Shown: piece after piece, positions 33,985-46,640 of the stretch
Numbering within the stretch: position 1 is the first letter of the stretch
Layout of the letters: every line of letters starts with the position of its first letter
Assembly (NCBI GenBank): GCA_029783825.1
Contig: JAREIK010012127.1
Location: forward strand, 248,001 to 312,000
Reading direction: 5' to 3'
Origin: Sapria himalayana
Lineage: Eukaryota > Streptophyta > Magnoliopsida > Malpighiales > Rafflesiaceae
Length of the DNA: 64,000 nt
Program-made: the position numbers and the translations under genes
Notes under the pieces: generated by a model
Databases searched by the model: none
What the model saw: only the letters and a program-made list of their open reading frames with translations
Told to the model about the DNA's origin: nothing

Positions 33985-36095
33985 TAAATGTCAATATATA
34001 TCTTTCTAATATCATTGTAAAAGCTTTTATAACTTTGCCCTGCTCATTTCTTATCACCCCTCCTTTCCCTGCCTCTCCCATATTTTTATTAAAACTACCA
34101 TTTGTGTTTAAAGCAAGCCTTCCCCGCGAAGGTTTCTCCCAACTCACCACTCTAACCTCAAGAATTATTTCTAAATTGCATGTAAACCCCAAAATCTTAT
34201 TTTCTCATCTTCCATTTCCGTATTTTTAAGTTTTAGTGGAAATCCTGATGATATCCATGAATAGTCTTTTTTAATTTCTTCTATTATATGCTTAGCATGC
34301 ATTTTAATATTTTTGAAACTACTTCTGTTCCTAGCTTTCCATAGATTCTAGACTGAGATGTGTGGAATATAATGTCTTAGCCAGTTACATACCTTATTCT
34401 TTGTACGACTTGTCTTCTATCTCATTAGTCTTTTCTTGATATCTTCTAATTTGTTGCTTACTTGTGAATCTATCCCCAAATAATTCCAGACTTCCATCAC
34501 TATTTTCCCTGTAGAAAATAAATGATTAAACTTTCTATGTTAGTAAAATAGCATTCACATATGGAAGTTAATTTTATCCCCTTCGACTGAATATTCAATT
34601 CTACTGGAATAGCATTCTATAAGAGTTTCCACATGAATACATTCATTTTTTGTGGGATCTCTTTCAACCAGACTCCCTTAAAAGCTTCTTGACATATTTT
34701 TTTCTTTTTTTACAAAAATCATATACTTTTAAGCATGAACTTTCCCTATGGATTTAGAGTCCATCTCCATACATTATTAATTAAATGTGCAATACTTTCA
34801 ACTAAATCTTTTTGTTTGATCATCATGTTCCAATTTCTAGATGTTTTTTTAGAATTTCTACATATTTTATTTTTTGAACCATGTCTGGCTTTCATATAAC
34901 TCACCCGCAAACTATCATTCTATTGAGCCTCAACCAGTTCTTACATGCTCATGTCTTGGCCATATCATTTAATTTTGACAAACTTAGACTCGCTTCTTTC
35001 TTCAACCAGCATATATCATTTCATTTTTTCCAATGTAACTTATTTTTTCCTAATTTTTACACCATAAGAAGTTAGCCATTTCCTTCTCTAAGTTGTTAAA
35101 AATCTTCTTTGGCGACTGTAAGGACATTAAGATGTGTGCTATAATTCCTTAAAGAACATGTTTAATTAATGTGATTCATCCCGCCATACTTAACATATTC
35201 TCCTTCCATCCCGCTATTTTGCCTCTTAATTTGTTCATTAAAATTGTTAAATATTCTTCTTTCAGCCTACCCTCGTATATAGGACAACCCAAATATATTA
35301 ACGCTCCTTTATTCTGCTAAAAGCCTGTAATTTTTTTTACTCTTTGAATTGTCCTTTTAGGTGCTTTCTTTTAAACCACATATTTGACATTTATTTTTAT
35401 TAAGTTGTTGACCCATTTCTTCCTCTACTGTGTCAAATAGCCTCATCATATTATTTAAAGACTCGCTCCCAACATTTGTAAAGACAATTATATAATCTGC
35501 ATAAGCTAGGTCACTTACATTTGGAGTATGTGTAGGTTGTTTAAAACTGGTAATATTACCATCCTTCATTTTTCTTTCTAAACTAGTTATTAGTAATTCT
35601 ATGTATATATTAAATAATAACGAAGATAAAAGATCCCATTGTCTAAATCTCCTAACTGGCTTAAATTCACAACATGTCTCCCCATTAATTAAAATTTTAA
35701 CCCATGCACTTGAGATATATCTATACATTAGATCTATCTAGAATTCCAAAAATCCCATTTTAATCATCCTGTAGCATAAAATCTCCCATTCTACTCTATC
35801 AAATGCTTTAGACAAATCTAACTTCACAATCACATTATGACACCTAACTTTAACCCATATTTCTTTCATCAATTCTACAGTTAAATTAATGTTTTCCATC
35901 ATTAATCTATTTTGAACGAATCCTGCTTGTTCTGCCAAAATAATAGAGAGAATTACCCTATTCAGTTTATTCTACAGGCCTTTTGTAAGAATTTTGTACA
36001 CAAAATTACATAGGCTTATAGGTCTATAATCTTTGCTTTTTGTGGATTATCTTTCTTAAGTATCAGTACGATATATGAGCTACCCCATGATTTTG
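33985..36095 (-). mobile_element. LINE (L1-type) retrotransposon fragment
   Basis: On the minus strand, from 36095 downward: SSYIVLILKKDNPQKAKIID then RPISLCNFVYKILTK-like text (reverse transcriptase start), GFVQNRLMMENINL and VIVKLDLSKAFDRVEWEIL (35738-35938), then ISSAWVKILINGE, LFNIYIELL, LAYADYIIVF and LNKNKCQICGLK (35357-35728). The catalytic box, normally F/YADD, reads YADY. Decayed text at 34200-35340 corresponds to the thumb/zinc-binding part, and 33990-34192 (SRGRLALNTNGSFNK, GGVIRNEQGKVIKAF) is the RNase H-like domain. The ORF1 and endonuclease regions are missing at the 5' side and the 3' end stops within RNase H, so both ends abut repeat DNA. Not functional. Confidence 0.88.
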
Positions 36096-37645
36096 TAAAT
36101 ACAAATATAGAAATACAAATATAGATATAGATAAATAGAAATATAGATATACAGATTGAGAGATAGATACATAGACAGATAGATAGACAAACAAACAAAT
36201 TAATTGACAGAAAGATAGGGAGATAGAAAGACATTTATATAGACATATTGACAAATATTTATACAAACAGATAGATAGATAGATCGATAGATATATTGAC
36301 TAATAAATAGACAGATAGATATCTAGATATATAGATAGATAGATATATATATATAGATAAATAGATAGACATATAGATATACATATAGATATACATATAT
36401 ATATATATAGTTAAACAAATTGATAGATAGTCAGAGAGACAAATAAATACAAAAATATATAGAAATATATATATACAGATAGATATACAAATACTTCGAT
36501 AGATAGATATATAGATATAAAACAAATTGATAGACAAATAGATAGACGGATAAATAGATAGATAAATATATAAACATATAGATAGACAGACAAACAGATA
36601 GATAGATAGACTATTATATTGACAAATAAATAGAAAGATACACAAATAGATTAATTAACATATTCACAAATAATTAGATAAATAGATAGACATGCAAATA
36701 AATAAACAGATAGATAGATAGATAGATGATAGATAGACACATAGATATATAGATAGATAGATATACAGACAAATAGATAAACTGTTAGACACACAGACTG
36801 AGAGATGGACAGATACACATATTAATTGATAAACATACAGAAATATATATAGATATACAGATAGACACTTTGATTTAGTATATATAAATAGACTGATAGA
36901 CAGACAGATAGATAGACATATTTATTGATAGATATAGAAAATTAGACAGACCGACAGATAGATAGATAGTCAAAATGATCGATATATATATATAGATAAA
37001 CATATAGATAGATAGATAGACATATTGATGGATAATTTTGATAAACATATTGATAGATAGAATGTTAGATAGATCGATAGATAGTTTATTGAGATATTCA
37101 TAGATAGATATATTGATTGATTGATTCATAGATAAATATAAAGACAGATAGAATGATAGATAGATAAATATATAAATAGATATAGAAATAGATAGGTATA
37201 TTAATGGATTGATAGTTAGATAGACACATAGACAAATAGAGAGATAGATAGATAAATCAATAGACAAATAGATAGAGAGATAGATATACATATATAAATA
37301 GACAGACAGACAGATAGATAAATATATAGATAGATTGATAAATATATAGATAGATCGAAAAATATATAGAAGATATTTATACATATATATAGACAAATAG
37401 AGATAGATAAATAGATAGATAGATTGATTGATAAATTGATAGATTGATTAAATGATAGATAAATAGATAGATAGATAGACATATAGATAGATAAATAGAA
37501 AGATAGATATATTGATTGATAGATATATAGACTGATAGTTAGACAAATAGATAGTCAGATAGATAGATAGACAGATAGATAAAAAAGAGATAGACATATA
37601 AATAACAAAATTTATTGATAGACAGAATGACAGATAGAGAGAATG
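36096..37645. repeat. Degenerate (GATA)n array, about 1.55 kb
   Basis: Same repeat type as 30010-33980 but in the opposite orientation (gata/gaca/gatt units on the plus strand). It starts directly at the 5' side of the LINE fragment. Confidence 0.98.
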
Positions 37646-37926
37646 ATCAAAGAAAATGTGTGAATCAAGTATTGCATTTTTTACCTTCAACTACAAATAA
37701 GGAGGTAGTGTGTTTTGTTCAATTATTTTTTTGTTGCTACTTTAGGATGAGATTATTTCAAGTGTGAACACCACTACGACATTCCTCTATAGATGCAAAT
37801 TTGTCAACATTAATTTTTGTTGGGTAAATATTGACTAAGTAAGTAGGGCATAAATTGTTGTCATAAAATTTCTAGATCCCGATGCAAGACAAAGAGGAAA
37901 AATCTAGTTCGCGGGAATACGATTAC

Positions 37927-38243
37927 CAACCTCATAAAGCAAGGGAATTCCCAAAGTTTGCATGAGAAGAGACACCTTTGCCAGAAGCATGTCATTCTCA
38001 TCCTTGTGGTAACTTCCAAAAGAGAGGAACCCGACATTTTCTAGATCCTCAAACCTTCGCCATAGCTTTCTATTATCATCCCAACAAACCAAACCAAAGG
38101 ACGAATGCAGTGAGACCCACTTATCATGCATAATCAATTGGTATCACCGTGTAGTCTAGTCTAACAAAAAGATCTTTGATGTGAATAATATCATCATACC
38201 TCAGACGCCCAGATTTTAGTTCATCGCTCCACCAACTAAAAAC
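37927..38243 (-). pseudogene. Exon fragment of a plant NO VEIN-like gene
   Basis: After a good acceptor (gttttccag, boundary 38243/38244) the minus strand reads VFSWWSDELKSGRL, IIHIKDLFVRLDYTVIP, then after a frameshift near 38137 DKWVSLHSSFGLVCWDDN, RRFEDLENVGFLSFG and MLLAKVSLLMQTLGIPLLYEV, followed by a donor-like gttggtaatc. This order resembles the C-terminal part of plant NO VEIN, a large nuclear protein with an Hsp90-like ATPase module, linked in Arabidopsis to auxin-dependent patterning (recalled, not searched). One ordinary CWCDD is CWDD here. The frameshift between TVIP and DKWVSL indicates a pseudogene. No following exon was recognised before the GATA array. Confidence 0.65.
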
Positions 38244-38581
38244 CTGGAAAACCTAAGGAAGTGAAAAACAAAAAAAAAAGATAAAATTTTCATCGCAGCC
38301 TAGCATCAATTGAATGCTTACTTCTTAACTGAGTAAATATAGCATTAGTAGCTTTGGAAGGTAGAACAGCCAGAGACAATTTTCACATGATATCAAGATA
38401 GTTATGGTAAGAGGGAATCTCATGAACGACTATCACACACATAAATTAATGGTCTTGAATGAAGAGTCTCCAGAATGATGTGCTTGTAATTGGTCATTTT
38501 CTCCCCCATAAATTTATATAGCTTAGACATTTGATATAGGCTGACACACACATAAATGCAACTAAATATGCAACATGTTAT

Positions 38582-38662
38582 GTATGTGTGTGTGTGTGCT
38601 CCAATGAATGTTATGTGTGTGTGTGTGTGGGTGTGTGTGTGTGTGTGGGTGTGTGTGTAGAT
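38582..38662. repeat. (TG)n microsatellite
   Basis: Several (TG)n runs broken by short unique pieces; no coding meaning. Confidence 0.95.
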
Positions 38663-38894
38663 CATATATGTGGTTCAGATAGTACTATGAAATTAGAGGT
38701 AGTAGATTATTATTACCACCACCAACAATGTTTTCAGAGTGACACCATCTTAATCACTAGTCTTTTTTCTTTTTTCAAAATAAATGTCAATTCCTGTGGT
38801 TCACTCTCGAAGTGTGCTTGTGTGTGCTAGGTATGCCACAATGTGTAAGGCATGCTAATTCCTCCTGCAAAAAGCTATCAATAGAACACCATAT

Positions 38895-38998
38895 CAATTG
38901 ATAAAGTAGAGAACATGACATCCAGCAAAACATAAGCAATATCACAAACCTCTTGCTCATCAATAATTGATCCTAATTCCTCCTCCAAAAACTCATCA
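38895..38998 (-). pseudogene. Possible further exon remnant near the NO VEIN-like fragment
   Basis: The minus strand reads EFLEEELGSIIDEQEVCDIA and YVLLDVMFSTL before stops, a coherent acidic coding-like stretch about 650 bp upstream of the NO VEIN-like exon on the same strand. It could be the preceding exon of the same gene, but I cannot place it by memory. Confidence 0.3.
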
Positions 38999-38999
38999 G

Positions 39000-40047
39000 A
39001 AAGAACACCAAATTTTATATTTAACAATTAATTATTATATTATATAAATAAATAAATGTATGGGTAATAGTTTATAAATTTTTTATGGTTATTTTTTGTA
39101 ATATTATTTATAAATTAATGAAATAAATGTGAGAAATAAATAAATTTATTTAATGTTATAACAATAGAGAAAAAAAAATTAATATTACTAATAACCATTA
39201 AAACTATTAATTGGTAATCAAATATTCATATTATTTCATTTATTAAAAAAACATATTATTTTATAAAACCAAAAAAAAGTTGTATAAATGTATAACCATA
39301 CAAAATTTATAATATCGCATATTTTTTTACAATTTATGGATTAATGTATAATATTATTTAACAAATAAAAATAATAATATGAAATTATAAAAAAGGATTT
39401 CATATATATATATATATATATATGGTTATAAATTTTTATGAATTCAATATGTATTTATGAATATAATATAATATACATTTATAGGCATAAAAATTAAAAA
39501 TATTTGATATAATTTATAAATTATAAAATTCCTAAAATAAATTAAAGTGAGAATAAGATCATAAAAAAATATATTTATTATTTTAATAAGAGCGAAATAT
39601 AATAAACTAATATTAAAAATATTAATAAATGTTTTAATTCTTATAAAATTGAGTGTTTATTGGGCTAAACATAATTTTAAATATTTTTATGACAAAAATA
39701 TATCATTAGTAATCTTTTAAATAACTTTTTTGAAACTCTAAAAAAAAAATACTTGAAGTATTCTTTTAATAAGCACATGGATATATATTTTAATAACTAG
39801 TCAAAAAATTTTGGATGTAATTATAATATTTATGTATTTATCTTTAAATATCACATACAAAAGTAATTATTGACTTGTCACATTGAATGGTCATATGATG
39901 ACAAACTTATTCATTTAGAACAACCATCATCTTTCTCAACCATGTTTCTTGTTTAATTTATAGTTATACATATAGTAAAATACAATTATATAAGTTAGAT
40001 GGTATTATACATATAGTATATATAGTTATAAATATTTATATATAGTT

Positions 40048-40050
<3 letters not shown>
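39000..40050. other. Very AT-rich stretch, nothing recognised
   Basis: Almost pure A/T with short (AT)n at about 39403-39422. No gene, RNA or element boundary seen. Confidence 0.5.
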
Positions 40051-40097
<47 letters not shown>

Positions 40098-40130
40098 GTG
40101 TGTGTGTGTGTGTATGTGTGTGTGTGTGTA
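40051..40130. repeat. (CA)n-(TA)n-(TG)n palindromic microsatellite
   Basis: A (CA)n run followed by (TA)n and (TG)n, so the two halves can pair as a long hairpin. Confidence 0.95.
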
Positions 40131-40234
40131 TTCATATACAAGTAGTTATATGTAGTTATACATAAATATATACTAAGTTATAAACAAATATATAGATTTA
40201 CATATATGTATACATACATACATATACATATATA

Positions 40235-43200
40235 TATATCAGGAAGATATGCTGATAGATAGATATATAAAAAAAATAGAAAAATAAATAGATAGATAGA
40301 TAAAAAGATAGATAGATAGATAGGTAGATAGATAGTCAAATAGATAGAAAGATTAACTAATAGACATAAAAGAAGATATATAGATAGATAAACAGATAGA
40401 TAGATAGATAGATGGTTTGATTGATTGACAGATAGACAAAAAAAATTTATAGATAAGTAGATGATATATTGATGGTTATGTAGATATTTAGACAGATTGA
40501 CTAATAGACTGATAGACAAAAAGAAAATTAGAAAGGTTGAGAGATAGATAGATATAAATATAGATATATCGATAGATAGATTAATAAAAATATATATTGA
40601 TAAATAAACATATAGATAGATAGATAGATAGATATATATATACGAAAAAAGTCAAATATAAACATTGATAGAAAGATCAATAGATAGATAGCTAGATAGA
40701 TAGATAGACAAATAGATATACAGACATACAAATACATATATAGATAGATAGAAGATAAAAAGACTTATAGACAAATATACTGATAGACAAATCAATAGAT
40801 AGATAGACAAATAAAAAGATACACATATAAATATATAGAAAAATAGACATAGAGGTAGATATATAGAAAGATACACAAATAGATAGAAAAATAGATAAAG
40901 AGATAGACAGATAGACCATTAGATAGATAGATATACTATTATAAATATAGATAGATATATAGATAGTTTGACTAATAGACAGATAGATAGATATACATAT
41001 AGACAGATAAACAAAAAGACAAATTGAAAAAAATATTTATAGATAAATAGACAATTAGACAGATAAATAGATATATAGATAGGTAGATAAATAGATAGAA
41101 AGATATAGAAATAGATAGATATATAGATAGATAAATAGATAGAATAAAAAATAGACATATAGATTGATAGACATATTAGATAGATTGAAAAATAAAAATA
41201 TAGATAGATAAATAGAAAGATAGATAGAGAGAGAGAAAGATTGTGATAAAGATAGATAGTTAAATAGATAGATATATAGATAGACAAATTGGTAGATAGA
41301 GAAATAAATGAATAGAAAGATAGATAGACAAATAGATAGATATATAGAGAAATAGATAAATAGATTGATATATAGATAGACATATAAATAGATAGATAGG
41401 TTGATAGACAAATAAATTGACAAATAGATAGACAAGTATATATATAGATAGATAGGCAGACAAACAGACATACTGATAGATAGATAGATAGATAAAGAGA
41501 TAGACAAATAGACAAATAAAAAGATGGATAGATAAAAAAATATTTAGATAAATATATTGGTGGATAGACAAATTCATGAATAGATAGATAGATATATAGA
41601 TAGACTGATAGACAAATAGACATATAGAATGATGGATTGATTAATTAATTGATAGAAAGACATATAGATAGATATTAAGATAGATAGATTTACAAAAAAA
41701 TTGATAAATAGATAGACAAATAGACTCAAAAAAGATAGATATATAGACAAATAGACAAAAATATAGATCATCAAATAGACAGATTGATAGATAAACAAAT
41801 AGATGGAAAGACAAATAAACAAATCGATAGATAGATAGATAGATAGAATGGTAGATAAATAAATAGATAGATACATAGATACATAGAAAGACAAATATTC
41901 ATATATATATATATATATATAGATCGATAGATAGATAGATAAAGAAATTGAAAAATACACATATAAATAGATAGACAGATAGATAGTTTGATTGATTAAG
42001 AAATTAATAGATAGATATATACACAAATATATATATAGACATATAGACATATTGAAAGATACATAGAAACATAGATTATAAATATATAGTTATATAGATA
42101 GATATACAAATAGACATATAGATAGATAGACAGATAGATAGATAGTCAGATATAAAGATAGATAGAAAAATAAATAGATCGACAAATAGACAAATTTATA
42201 GATAAATAGATAGACAAGTAGATATATAGATAGATAGACAGTTAGACATACATATAGATTTATCGATAGATAGACAGATAGCTAGATAGACACATAAACT
42301 AATAGCCTTATAAACTAAAAGATCGATATAGAGATAGATAGTTAGATAGACATATAGTTAGATAGATAAATAGATAGATTGATTGATAGTCTAATAGATG
42401 AATATAAAGATAGTGAGAAAAATAGAAAGATAGAAAGATATATAGAAAAATTGAGAGATAGACAGATAGACAGATAGACAGATAGACAGACAGACAGATA
42501 GATAGATAAATACAAATATAGATAGAAAAACAAATAGATAAATAGATAGATAGATAAATAAATTGATAGTCAGATATACAACTAAATAAAAATACAGATA
42601 GACAAGTAGATAGAAAGATAAATATAAACATAGATAGATAGACAAATAGAAAAATAAATTGATAGGTAGATAGATATATAGATAGGTAGATATAAAGATA
42701 GATAGACAGATAGAGATATATATATAGGCATATAGATACATATAAAGATAGAAAAATAGATACATTGACACATAGACACAAATATACTTAGATACATAGT
42801 CACATTGACACATAGACATTTTGGTAGAATGATTTATAGTAAATAAAGAAATAAATAGATATAAAGATAAACAAATAAAAAGATATATAGAATGATAGAT
42901 AGACAAATAGACAAATATTTAAATATATAGATAGATAGACAAATAGTTAGATAGATAAATAGAGAAATATATAGATAAGGAGATAAAGAGATAGGCACAT
43001 AGACATATAGATAGATACACACATATATAGATAGATACACACATATATAGATAGATCTATAGATAAAAAGATAGATAGGAAAAAAGATAGATAGATAGAC
43101 AAATAGTTAGATAGATAGATAGTTAGATTGATTGATTGATAAGAATATAGGTAGACAAATAGATAAATAGATAAAGATATAGCCATATAGATAGATAGAT

Positions 43201-46050
43201 TCTTAAATAGAGATATATATATATATAGATAGATAGTTAGTTAGATAGATAATTAGATAGATAGATAGATATTTAAATAGACAGATGGATAGATAGATTG
43301 CTAGATAGACAAATAAATAGATATGTAAGTATATAGATAGACACATATATAGATACATAGATAGATATATTTAAAAAAGTAGATAGATAGACTGATAGAA
43401 AGAATGACAATTATATTGTTAGAGAGATAGATAAATAAATAGATAGTGAGATAGATAGAAAAATATATAGATCGATAGTTAGATAGTTAGACAAATAGAT
43501 AGATAGATTATAAATAAATTGATAATTATCCCATAAATAGATAAATAGGTATATAGATAGATAGATTAACAAATAGACATATAGACAATAAAAAATAAAT
43601 AAACATTTACATAAACAAATAGATAGACAGACAGACAAATAGAAAGATAAAAAAATAGTCAGATAGATAGATAGACAGACAAATAAATAAATAGACAGAC
43701 AAATAAATAAATAGACAAATAGTCATATAGATAGATAAATAGATACATAGATAGATAGACAAATATTTAGATAGATAGATATGCAAATATTCAAACAAAT
43801 AGATAGAAAAATAGACATATAAAAAGATAGGGAGATAAGAATATAGACAGATAGATAGATAGATACACACCTATATTGATAGATAGATAGAATGATAGAT
43901 AGATAAATAGATAGATAGTTAGATAGATAGATGTATAAATAGATAGATAGATAAATATATAGATAGATCGATAGATGGAAGATAATAAAATAGACAAATA
44001 GACATATAGAGATATAGATAGAAAGATAGTTATTTAGATAAAAAGATAGTTATTTACATATAAAGATAGACACATAGATAGATAAGCAGATTGGTGGATA
44101 GTTAAAGATAAATATAGATATATAGATAGATAGTTAGATAAATAGATAGATAAACAGATAGCTAGATAGATAAATAAATAGATATCGAGATAGATTGGAA
44201 TATTGATAAATAGATAGATAAATAAACAAATAGATAGATTAACGATAAGATAGATATATATATATAGAATTATAGATAGAAAGATAATTAAAAAGATAGT
44301 GAGATAGATAGATTGATTGAAGATAGTTCAAAAGATAGATAGATAGGCATATAAATATATAGATAGTTAGATAGTTAGACAAATAGATAGATAGATATCG
44401 AAATAAATACTTAATTTTCTAGTTAGACAGATAGATACATAGATAGAAAGATAGATACATAAGATAGATAGATTAATAGAAAGACATATATATAGTAAGA
44501 CAGATAGACTTTTATAAATATACATAGATAGATACTTATACAAATATATAGATAGACATAGAGATAGATAGATATATAGACAAATAGAAAGATAGTAGAT
44601 ATTGAGAAAGATAGATATACAGATATATCGATAGATGGATAGAAAAATAGTCAGATAGATTGATAGATAAAAAAAAAGATAGATAGACTAAAAGATAGAT
44701 AGACAGCTATATATATAGACAAATATATTGTTAATAGATAGATAGAGAAATAGATAGAAAGAGAGTAGAAAGATTGATAGATAAACACATAGATTGATTT
44801 ATTTATAGAAATATATATAGATAGAGAGATAGATTGATTGATTAATAGTCTTTTCGATTGAAAGAAAGTTAGATAGTTAGGCACATAAATAGATAGAAAT
44901 ATATATATTTCAAGAGTTACTCAAATAAATATATAGACACATTAACATTTAGACAAATATATTAATAGACAGATAACATGATATATAGATAAATAGACAG
45001 ATATAAATATAGAAATATAGAAAGATAGATAAATATATAGAAAAAAACATTTACAAATAGATAGATATATAAATAGATGGATGGATAGAGAGACAGATAG
45101 ACAAATAGACAAATAAATAGATAGAAAGATATAAAGATAGATAGATAGTTAGTTAAATAAATTGATTGATAGACATATAGATATATAAATATATATAGAT
45201 ATTGATTGACAGATAGATAGATAGACAAATCTAAAAAGAGATAGATAGATAGATAGATATATAGATAGACACATATAAAGATAGATAGTTAAATTGATAG
45301 ACCGATAGATAGTTAGATTGATAGAGAGAATAATAGATAGATATATAGAAAAATAGAAAAACATATGGAATAGTCAAATAGATAGATAGATAATTAGATA
45401 GATAAAAAGATAGATAGATAAAAAGATAGATAGATAAAAAGATAGATAGGAAAATAGTTAGAAAATTTGATAGATATAAAAATTGATAGATTAATAGATA
45501 GATTAATAGAACAATTGATAGAAAGATTGATAGAAAGAGTGATAGATAGATTGATTGACAGATTAATAGATAAATTGATAGATAAATTTATATATAGAAT
45601 GATACATATATAGTTACATAGATAGATAGACATATTTATATATAGAAAGATACATTGATTATTAAATGGAAAGATAAATAAAAAATAGGAAGATAGATAG
45701 ATATAAAGATAGAAATAGATATATAAAAAGATAGATAGATTATTATACATATAGATAGATAGATAGATAGACAAACAGATAGATAGATAGATAGACAGAC
45801 AGATAGATAGATAGATAGATAGATAAAGAGATATATAGACTGATAGATAGATTTACATAGAGATATAAAAATACAAAAACTGATAGATATATAGATAGAT
45901 AGATAAATAGACATAAAGATAGATAGATATATAGATAGATAGACATATACATAGTCAAATAGATAAACTAACAAATAGATAGGCAAATAGACAGAGAGAT
46001 AAATAGAAAGATAGATAAGAAGATAGATGGACAAATACACAGAAAGATAG
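40235..46050. repeat. Degenerate (GATA)n array, about 5.8 kb
   Basis: Continuous gata/gaca/gata-a units on the plus strand, i.e. the reverse complement of the array at 30010-33980. No insertion was recognised inside. The many long minus-strand frames (Tyr/Leu/Ser/Ile-rich) exist because this repeat has few stops in that direction. It ends at the unique sequence gactcttgatcgccctgtca near 46050. Confidence 0.98.
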
Positions 46051-46134
46051 ACTCTTGATCGCCCTGTCATATATGAGTGTATGATAAAGATATTTAAGGA
46101 ATATGATATTTAGAATAAAATTTTTTATTTTACA

Positions 46135-46640
46135 TGTTAGAATTTCTATCTATGTATATAAGTGATTAAGCTGATCATAACATAAATAGATTGTGCAGAA
46201 CATAAAAAAACCACAACAGGTACTAGTTTTAACATGGTTCACTAGCCGTTCAACATGACTAGCTACGTCCACCAGAAAAGCACATCGCACTTATAGATTT
46301 ATTAACCCTAAATATTTTAGTACATAATTGAAAGAAAAAAAAGAACATAGCACACTATTATGATTACAGATACAATATATATATATATATAAAGAACAAT
46401 TAGGATTCTGCATAAAATAGAATGAGTTGGATCTTCATAGTGGACTGTGTCATGCTCCAAAGATTTCATTATTCTATTAACTGGTCAGTGGGACCCCCGT
46501 TATTGTCCCAATGCCACATATTTAATCTCTCAAACATTATATATTAGTACATGCACCTATAAATAACATAGAGAAACAAAACAAAGGGTTAAACAAATAG
46601 ATAACAAAACAAATTATATACTATAATATCTTTTAAATAT
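46135..46640 (+). repeat. LTR-like repeat family L, copy 1
   Basis: Begins tgttagaatttct, contains tagttttaacatggttcactagccg, gactagctacgtccaccagaaaagcac, catgctccaaagatttc, tggtcagtgggacccccgttattgtccca and an A-rich end. Copies 2 (52580-53120) and 3 (56480-56975) share these blocks in order. The aacgtggttc...ctacgtccac text is common in plant retrotransposon LTRs. Confidence 0.65.

Noticed and set aside
30010..46050. CRISPR array or satellite of a centromeric type
   Set aside because: Units are 4 bp with no spacer structure and no longer regular period; this is microsatellite DNA in a plant genome.
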